From Alterirhizorhabdus sp964247265 (GTDB taxonomy: Bacteria > Pseudomonadota > Alphaproteobacteria > Sphingomonadales > Sphingomonadaceae), in the NCBI GenBank assembly GCA_964247265.1, contig CAXTTS010000034.1, forward strand, positions 1 through 20,327: 20,327 nt of DNA. Direction: 5' to 3'. Positions 16,001-20,327 of this stretch are shown here, piece after piece. Position 1 is the stretch's first letter. Every line of letters starts with the position of its first letter. The notes beneath the pieces are model-generated. The model was not told the DNA's origin. It was given only the letters and a program-made list of their open reading frames with translations, and ran no database searches. The position numbers were made by a program, and so were the translations under genes.

Positions 16001-16512
16001 CCGTACAGCCAGCTGCCGAGCATCCGATTGAACGGGAAGGTGAAGAATCCCGCGATCAGCAAAGCGCCGAACACGGTGCCCCGCACGCTGCCGCGATGCG
16101 CGCGGACATTGTGGGTGCGGGCGGACCAAACGATCTTGGGAACGAGATAGAGCATCCAGATCGACAGGATGTGGATGAAGCTGAACTTGCCGTGGTTCAC
16201 GCCGCGTATGGCGAAGCTGCCGAGCGCAGTGGCAAGCATCGCGATCGACCAGATCCAGCCCATTGCGCGATGCGGCGGATCCCCGCGCGGGCGCAGCAGC
16301 ATCGCGGGTGTAAGCCCCAGCGCGATCGTGATGGTGGCAAGGTGGAACCAGACTATCGGTCCGGCTTCAGCCCAGCGCGACTGGCCGCGCACGACGGCAG
16401 CGAATATCGCGCCAAGCAGCACGATCGATGCGATGGCGAGCAGTCGCTCGAACCGATCGGGCGCGAACGGATTAACCGCCCCCGCGTCCGGCCTATCGAT
16501 CATCGTCGCCAT
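15997..16512 (-). CDS. DUF2306-type integral membrane protein
   Basis: A 171-residue inner-membrane protein with four to five hydrophobic segments (about 23-41, 54-72, 84-102, 113-128 and 143-160). The histidine pattern fits DUF2306: His57, PHRAMGWIW (His81), KFSFIHILSIWML (His114), and NVRAHRGSVRG (His139). The histidines may bind heme or metal, but the family's function is not known. ATG 16512 is taken because GAGG lies just upstream; ATG 16503 and ATG 16545 are alternatives. Its stop overlaps the end of the phosphoesterase gene on the other strand, so the two transcripts share their 3' ends. No terminator is seen there. Confidence 0.75.
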   Translation of the reverse strand: MATMIDRPDAGAVNPFAPDRFERLLAIASIVLLGAIFAAVVRGQSRWAEAGPIVWFHLATITIALGLTPAMLLRPRGDPPHRAMGWIWSIAMLATALGSFAIRGVNHGKFSFIHILSIWMLYLVPKIVWSARTHNVRAHRGSVRGTVFGALLIAGFFTFPFNRMLGSWLYG

Positions 16513-16587
16513 AGCGCCTCGCTGCTGCCTGCGGACAGGGAGCATAGGGAAGCGGCGCCTGTCCAACCCAATCGCCTGGCCGGACAC

Positions 16588-16622
16588 GAAAACGGCGGCT
16601 CTGCTTGCGCAGGGCCGCCGTT
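16588..16622 (-). terminator. Intrinsic terminator of the rplM-rpsI operon
   Basis: Read on the minus strand, AACGGCGGC (16622-16614) pairs with GCCGCCGTT (16599-16591), and an inner CTGC/GCAG extends the stem to about 14 pairs with a 4-base loop. TTTTCG follows. It begins about 20 bases after the rpsI stop. This is a good Rho-independent terminator for the ribosomal operon. Confidence 0.88.
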
Positions 16623-16641
16623 CGATCGTTGGAAGAGTGTC

Positions 16642-17205
16642 TTAACGCTTCGAGAACTGGAAGCTGCGGCGGGCCTTCGCCTTGCCGTACTTCTTGCGCT
16701 CGACCGCACGGGGATCGCGGGTAAGGAAGCCGGCGGCCTTCACCGGCGCGCGCAGCACCGGCTCGTAGCGGGTCAGCGCCTGGCTGATGCCGTGCTTGAC
16801 CGCGCCGGCCTGACCCGAAAGTCCGCCGCCCTTGACGGTGCAGATCACGTCATACTGTCCATCGCGCTCGGCGACGCCGAACGGCTGGTTGATGACGAGA
16901 CGGAGCGTCGGGCGGGCGAAATAGACCTCCTGATCGCGGCCGTTGATCGTGATCTTGCCCGAACCCGGCTTCAGCCACACGCGGGCGACCGCATCCTTGC
17001 GGCGGCCGGTGGCGTAGGCGCGGCCCTGCGCGTCGATCTCCTGCTCGCGCAGCGGCATCGTCGGACGGGGCGCCTCATAGGCCGGCATGTCGCTGGCGGC
17101 GGCGTCGTCGGTGGCCGAATAGCTGTCGGTCACGGGCGCGGGCGCCGGGGCCGGGGCGTTGGTCAGCGCGGCGAGGTCGCTGAGGGACTGGCGATTGTCG
17201 GACAT
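16642..17205 (-). CDS. rpsI: 30S ribosomal protein S9 (uS9) with long N-terminal extension
   Basis: A 187-residue S9 protein of the small ribosomal subunit, whose C-terminal tail reaches the P-site tRNA. The conserved core starts near residue 62 with YATGRRKDAVARVWLKPGSG, continues with TLRLVINQPF, VKGGGLSGQAGAVKHGISQA and VERKKYGKAKARRSFQFSKR, and ends in the required basic tail with terminal Arg. The first about 60 residues are an Ala/Pro/acidic extension not found in E. coli S9 (130 residues) but, from memory, common in sphingomonads. The ATG overlaps the rplM stop by one base (TGATG), so the two genes are translationally coupled. An intrinsic terminator follows. Confidence 0.97.
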   Translation of the reverse strand: MSDNRQSLSDLAALTNAPAPAPAPVTDSYSATDDAAASDMPAYEAPRPTMPLREQEIDAQGRAYATGRRKDAVARVWLKPGSGKITINGRDQEVYFARPTLRLVINQPFGVAERDGQYDVICTVKGGGLSGQAGAVKHGISQALTRYEPVLRAPVKAAGFLTRDPRAVERKKYGKAKARRSFQFSKR

Positions 17206-17684
17206 CAGGCGCCCACCTTGTTCTTGCGGTTCATGCCCGCCACGTCGAGGATCTCGGGGTTCTGCGCGCCATGCTCATGCTCGGCGCCGCCGAACACACG
17301 CAGATTGCGCATCTGCTCGCGGCCGAGCGGGCCGCGCGGGATCATCCGCTCGACGGCCTTTTCGAGGACGCGCTCCGGAAAGCGGCCTTCCAGGATCTTG
17401 GCCGGGCTGGTTTCCTTGATGCCGCCGGCATAGCCGGTGTGCTTGTAGTAACGCTTGTCCTGCATCTTCTTGCCGGTGAAGCGCACCTTGTCGGCATTGA
17501 TGACGATGACGTTGTCACCGCAATCGATATGCGGCGTGAAGCTCGGCTTGTGCTTGCCGCGCAGGATGTTGGCGATGATGCTGGCGACCCGGCCGACGAC
17601 GAGGCCATCGGCGTCGATCAGATGCCACTTCTTCTCCACCGTCGACGGGGTCGCCGACTTGGTGGTCTTCATGAGCGCTTTCAT
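17205..17684 (-). CDS. rplM: 50S ribosomal protein L13 (uL13)
   Basis: A 159-residue L13, an early-assembly protein of the large subunit. Conserved segments are KKWHLIDADGLVVGRVAS, PHIDCGDNVIVINADKVRFT, KRYYKHTGYAGGIKE, and MIPRGPLGREQMRNLRVFGG (about 115-134). It is slightly longer than E. coli L13 (142 residues) owing to a short Lys/Thr-rich N-terminus and a C-terminal tail. ATG 17684 is chosen because AAGGG stands nine bases upstream; the ATG at 17672 has none. It is first gene of the rplM-rpsI operon. A hairpin and a promoter-like sequence lie directly upstream on the same strand, which would allow autoregulation by L13 as reported in E. coli. Confidence 0.97.
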   Translation of the reverse strand: MKALMKTTKSATPSTVEKKWHLIDADGLVVGRVASIIANILRGKHKPSFTPHIDCGDNVIVINADKVRFTGKKMQDKRYYKHTGYAGGIKETSPAKILEGRFPERVLEKAVERMIPRGPLGREQMRNLRVFGGAEHEHGAQNPEILDVAGMNRKNKVGA

Positions 17685-17709
17685 GGCTCGGACCCTTCGA
17701 AACGAAAGC

Positions 17710-17731
17710 GCGCCACCCGAACGGGCGGCGC
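17710..17731 (-). promoter_or_regulatory. Leader hairpin of the rplM-rpsI operon
   Basis: On the minus strand GCGCCGCCCG (17731-17722), loop TT and CGGGTGGCGC (17719-17710) form ten pairs including one G-T. It ends about 25 bases before the rplM start and just upstream of the AAGGG site, at the predicted 5' end of the transcript. It may be a binding site for ribosomal protein feedback or a stabiliser; this is inference. Confidence 0.45.
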
Positions 17732-17741
17732 TGACCGGGCG

Positions 17742-17770
17742 CTAATGCAGCGGAAGGTCCGAATCGTCAA
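17742..17770 (-). promoter_or_regulatory. Candidate promoter of rplM-rpsI
   Basis: Minus-strand TTGACG (17770-17765) matches a -35 box at five of six bases. It is followed after 17 bases by CATTAG (17747-17742), a weak -10 (three of six). The predicted transcript start is near 17735, giving a leader of about 50 bases that contains the hairpin. Confidence 0.4.
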
Positions 17771-17809
17771 GCAAATAGCGGGTTTGCCGAGAGGTACTGG
17801 AATACCCGA

Positions 17810-18847
17810 CTATTTCGCTACCGCGGTCGGCCGGCCGATCCGGTGCGTCGCCGCTATCATTGCGGCGAGGAGCAAAGCCGCCATCGCCTGATGCGCCACG
17901 GCGATGGGGATGAACACGCCGCTGAGCAGCGTCGAAATGCCGAGCGCGATCTGAAGCGTGATGGCCGCCAGGATCGCATGCGACGGTCCGGTGGCGCCGG
18001 CCTTGCGCGCGCGCAGCGCCAGCGTGACGGCTCCGGCTGCCGCGACCCATGCCCACCAGCGGTGGATGAACTGTACGACCACCGGATTGTCGATGGCGTT
18101 GCGCAGCGCGGACCAGCCATCGTGCCAGCCCCCTTCCGGGAACAGGCGGTCGCCCATCAACGGCCAGCTTGAATAGGCATAGCCCGCGTCGAGACCCGCG
18201 GTGAACGCGCCGAGCATGATCTGCACCGCGAGCAATCCGATAGTGATCGCTCCGACGGCGGGAAAGCGCGCAGGCCGGGCAGCCGGATCGCGGGCGAGCG
18301 CGAACAGGTCCAGCGCCGTCCAGATCGTGCCGGCGAAGATGAAGAGCGCGGCGAGCAGATGCGTGGCGAGCCGCAGGTGGCTGACATCCGGCCGATCGAC
18401 GAGGCCGGACGCCACCATCCACCAGCCGATGGCGCCCTGCATCCCGCCAAGCGCCAGCAACGCGACCAATCTCGGCCCATAACCGCGCGGGATCGCCCGT
18501 CGCAGCCAGAACCAGAGCAGAGGCAAAGCGAAGACCAGCCCGATGGTGCGGCCGATCAGGCGGTGAAGATATTCCCAGAAGAAGATGCCCTTGAACTCGC
18601 CGAGCGTCATGCCGCGGTTGATCTTGCGATATTCCGGCGTGGCCTTGTAGCCGTCGAACTCGGCCTGCCACTGTGCGGCGTTCAGCGGCGGGATCGCGCC
18701 GGAAATCGGCTCCCAGCGGGTCATCGAGAGGCCGGATTCGGTCAGGCGGGTGATGCCGCCGACGACGACCATCAGAAAGACCATCGCCGCGACGATCAGG
18801 AGCCAGCGGGCGATGGCGCGGGGGCGCGGTACGGCGGGAATGGACAT
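17810..18847 (-). CDS. Heme A synthase, COX15/CtaA family
   Basis: A 345-residue inner-membrane enzyme that oxidises the C8 methyl of heme O to make heme A for cytochrome oxidase. About eight membrane helices are visible. Histidines that bind heme in the family are present in EYLHRLIG (His95), RLATHLLAA (His163), FIHRWWAW (His262) and AVAHQAMA (His319). The segment GITRLTESGLSMTRWEPISG (about 31-50) is a family hallmark of the COX15 (alphaproteobacterial/mitochondrial) type. The ATG at 18847 begins a short cytoplasmic tail before the first helix; its ribosome site is weak (AGGCG). It is divergent from the merC-like gene. No ctaB or oxidase subunit gene is adjacent. Confidence 0.93.
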   Translation of the reverse strand: MSIPAVPRPRAIARWLLIVAAMVFLMVVVGGITRLTESGLSMTRWEPISGAIPPLNAAQWQAEFDGYKATPEYRKINRGMTLGEFKGIFFWEYLHRLIGRTIGLVFALPLLWFWLRRAIPRGYGPRLVALLALGGMQGAIGWWMVASGLVDRPDVSHLRLATHLLAALFIFAGTIWTALDLFALARDPAARPARFPAVGAITIGLLAVQIMLGAFTAGLDAGYAYSSWPLMGDRLFPEGGWHDGWSALRNAIDNPVVVQFIHRWWAWVAAAGAVTLALRARKAGATGPSHAILAAITLQIALGISTLLSGVFIPIAVAHQAMAALLLAAMIAATHRIGRPTAVAK

Positions 18848-18916
18848 GGCCGCGCCTACCGCGTCCGGCAGCGATCGGCAATCGGCCAACGCCCTCGCCG
18901 ACGCAACCACTTGTGC

Positions 18917-18935
18917 AATGATATGTTGTATCTTC
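18917..18935 (+). promoter_or_regulatory. Candidate Zur (zinc uptake regulator) box
   Basis: AATGATATGTTGTATCTTC contains GATA and TATC arms around TGTTG and resembles Zur boxes such as the E. coli znu site, recalled as AATGTTATAATATCAC. It is 27 bases upstream of the merC-like start, and the second gene of that unit is itself a Zur-like regulator, which suggests zinc-dependent autoregulation. It is a single imperfect match. Confidence 0.5.
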
Positions 18936-18962
18936 ACGCGGCCGATGGCAGATGAGTGGACG

Positions 18963-19373
18963 ATGAAGGGACCGGATGTGGCGCAGGCCGAGGTGATTAC
19001 CCGCAAGGCCGACAGATCGTGGCTGGATCGGGTGGCGATCGGGCTTTCGGGGGTGTGCCTCGTCCATTGCCTTGCGACATCGGTGGTGCTGACGGTGCTT
19101 GCCTCGGCAGGTGGTCTGCTGCTGAACCCGCTGATCCACGAAGTCGGCCTCGCGCTTGCAATCTGTCTCGCGACGGTGGCGCTGGGGCGTGGCTGGCTGC
19201 GGCATCGCGCCACCGCGCCGGCGCTGGTCGGCGTGGCGGGTCTTGGCCTGATGGGCAGTGCGCTCCTCGTGGATCACGGCCTCGGCGAAACGGCGCTGAC
19301 GATCGTCGGGGTAGGCTTCGTGGCGCTGGGCCATCATCTGAACCGCCGCGCTAGCGGACATGTGCTCGGCTGA
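18963..19373 (+). CDS. MerC-like membrane protein
   Basis: A 136-residue protein with about four membrane helices, matching the MerC family of metal transporters. The helical part begins SWLDRVAIGLSGVCLVHC, where Cys32, His35 and Cys36 form the metal-binding motif. Further histidines occur at 59, 105, 124 and 125 near helix ends (LIHE, DHG, GHH). Classic MerC carries mercuric ions, but no mer genes are nearby. The Zur-like gene downstream and the Zur-like box upstream point to zinc or another divalent metal; this is inference. The ATG at 18963 is favoured over 18945 because GAGTGG lies upstream and the candidate operator is close to the latter. It is the first gene of a two-gene unit with the regulator (51-base gap). 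Confidence 0.75.
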   Translation: MKGPDVAQAEVITRKADRSWLDRVAIGLSGVCLVHCLATSVVLTVLASAGGLLLNPLIHEVGLALAICLATVALGRGWLRHRATAPALVGVAGLGLMGSALLVDHGLGETALTIVGVGFVALGHHLNRRASGHVLG

Positions 19374-19424
19374 GGCGCCGGGCCTTGCTTGTTTCGCCAG
19401 TGGTGGGATCCTAATCTGAGGCAA

Positions 19425-19892
19425 ATGGCGCACGCCCACTCCCATATCCTGCACCAGGGCGACTCGCTGGGCGCGGCCGCTCGTGGCGCGCTGGAGCGAT
19501 CCGGCGAGCAATGGACGGCCATGCGGGCGGTCGTGTTCGGAGCATTGGCCAGCTTCGACCGTGCGGCGTCGGCTTATGACATAGCCGAGGCGGTATCGCG
19601 GGTCGAAGGGCGGCGCGTGGCGGCGAACAGCGTCTATCGCATCCTCGATCTGTTCGTCGCGACCAACCTGGCGCGGCGGGTGGAAAGCGCCAACGCCTAT
19701 ATCGCCAACGCCCATCCCGATTGCCGGCACGACTGCATCTTCCTCGTCTGCGACGAATGCGGACAGGTGACGCATGTCGACGACGACTCAATTACCAGCC
19801 GGGTGCGATCCTCCGCTAAAACCAGCGGTTTCGTGCCGCGCCGGCCGATCATCGAGGTGCGTGGCCTGTGCGCGGCCTGCGCTGCGGGGTGA
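19425..19892 (+). CDS. zur: Fur-family regulator, probably zinc uptake regulator Zur
   Basis: A 155-residue metal-dependent repressor. The winged helix spans about 20-85 with TAMRAVVFGAL, AYDIAEAV and the recognition helix region VAANSVYRILDLFV. The hinge RRVESANAYIAN (85-96) closely resembles the VESTNSYV segment of E. coli Zur. It is followed by a His/Cys-rich part (His97, Cys100, His102, Cys104) likely to form the sensing zinc site. Two CxxC motifs, CDEC (109-112) and CAAC (149-152), form the structural zinc site. The N-terminus has HAHSH. ATG 19425 is chosen over an upstream TTG because GAGG precedes it. Position downstream of the merC-like gene and a possible Zur box supports the zinc role; a Fur, Mur or Per role is less likely. 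Confidence 0.8.
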   Translation: MAHAHSHILHQGDSLGAAARGALERSGEQWTAMRAVVFGALASFDRAASAYDIAEAVSRVEGRRVAANSVYRILDLFVATNLARRVESANAYIANAHPDCRHDCIFLVCDECGQVTHVDDDSITSRVRSSAKTSGFVPRRPIIEVRGLCAACAAG

Positions 19893-19974
19893 CTTCGCCG
19901 TCACGTTGAGCAGCGGTGTTTGCGCGCCGCCTGCTTTGGTCTAGGGCGAGTTCCTGAAAGGATCATTTCATCCG

Positions 19975-20327
19975 ATGGCCGACTTGCCCGATACCCCGTT
20001 GCTCGATCGCGTCGCCGACCCAGCGGCGCTGCGCGCGCTGAAGCCGGATCAGCTGGCCGAGCTTGCCGGCGAAGTGCGGGCGGAGATGGTCTCCGCCGTG
20101 TCCGTGACCGGCGGTCATCTTGGCGCGGGCCTCGGCGTGGTCGAGCTGACCGTGGCGCTGCATTATGTGTTCGACACGCCGCGCGACGTGCTGATCTGGG
20201 ATGTCGGCCATCAGGCTTATCCCCACAAGATCCTGACCGGGCGGCGGGAGCGGATGCGATCGCTGCGGCAGGGCGGCGGGCTGTCCGGTTTCACCAGGCG
20301 CGCCGAAAGCGAATATGATCCGTTCGG
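19975..20327 (+). CDS. dxs: 1-deoxy-D-xylulose-5-phosphate synthase, N-terminal part (runs off window)
   Basis: The first 117 codons of DXS, the thiamine-diphosphate enzyme that makes the first intermediate of the MEP isoprenoid pathway from pyruvate and glyceraldehyde 3-phosphate. It begins with MADLPDTPLLDRVADPAALR and shows the near-invariant GGHLGAGLGVVELTVALHYV (about 49-68), the VLIWDVGHQAYPHKILTGR segment (residues about 75-93), and GLSGFTRRAESEYDPF at the window edge. The frame is open to the last base, so the gene continues to the right. AAAGGA lies 12 bases before the ATG, slightly far for a ribosome site. It is probably transcribed separately from zur, after an 82-base gap. Confidence 0.93.
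   Translation, partial: MADLPDTPLLDRVADPAALRALKPDQLAELAGEVRAEMVSAVSVTGGHLGAGLGVVELTVALHYVFDTPRDVLIWDVGHQAYPHKILTGRRERMRSLRQGGGLSGFTRRAESEYDPF

Noticed and set aside
17742..19775. Long minus-strand open frame through cox15, merC and zur
   Set aside because: It runs in another frame over three recognised genes on both strands; composition is low-complexity and no domain is visible.
19889..19904. GTGAC/GTCAC hairpin at the zur stop as a terminator
   Set aside because: The stem is only five pairs and no T-run follows.

Overview
The window looks like chromosomal DNA of a sphingomonad-type alphaproteobacterium. This is inferred from very high GC, an RcGTA-type (gene transfer agent) late gene set ending in a DUF2793 gene, an UrcA-family gene, a long Ala/Pro-rich extension on ribosomal protein S9, and the order cox15 / merC-zur / dxs. 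No tRNA, rRNA, CRISPR array or insertion sequence was recognised.

Left part (1-7584): a degraded gene-transfer-agent or prophage-like cluster. It starts with the 3' end of the large terminase gene, then an UrcA-family secreted-protein gene on the opposite strand, then a portal gene whose 3' end is missing. The portal runs out of frame, at about 1830-1842, directly into the middle of a tail protein (TIM-barrel-like part plus DUF2460). All genes normally found between portal and distal tail (prohead protease, major capsid, connectors, tail tube, tape measure) are absent. The tail-tip genes after the junction (DUF2460 part, DUF2163 hub, NlpC/P60 peptidase, large tail-tip protein, DUF2793 protein) are open and tightly overlapped, so they look like one translationally coupled operon. 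The junction is the most unusual thing in the window: a deletion scar of a GTA-type element, or possibly an assembly join.

Middle (7585-13850): an OmpA-type outer-membrane protein with a CCG-repeat Pro-rich linker and a strong intrinsic terminator; an MsbA-like ABC exporter on the minus strand; divergently, an intracellular polyhydroxybutyrate depolymerase with a cysteine nucleophile; an enolase-superfamily dipeptide epimerase; and a convergent general-stress FMN-binding protein. A nested palindrome lies between the exporter and the depolymerase, and a perfect hairpin lies between the epimerase and the stress protein.

Right part (13951-20327): a small secreted OmpA-domain protein, an ABM-domain monooxygenase-like protein, a class III phosphodiesterase-like metallophosphoesterase, a DUF2306 membrane protein, and the rplM-rpsI ribosomal operon (minus strand) with a candidate promoter, leader hairpin and terminator. 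Next come heme A synthase (cox15, minus strand), a divergent merC-like gene behind a candidate Zur box, a Fur-family regulator that best fits Zur, and the 5' end of dxs, which is cut by the window edge. Apart from the GTA remnant these are ordinary housekeeping and envelope genes. Gene identities come from reading the translated sequence and recalling family features; no database search was run.
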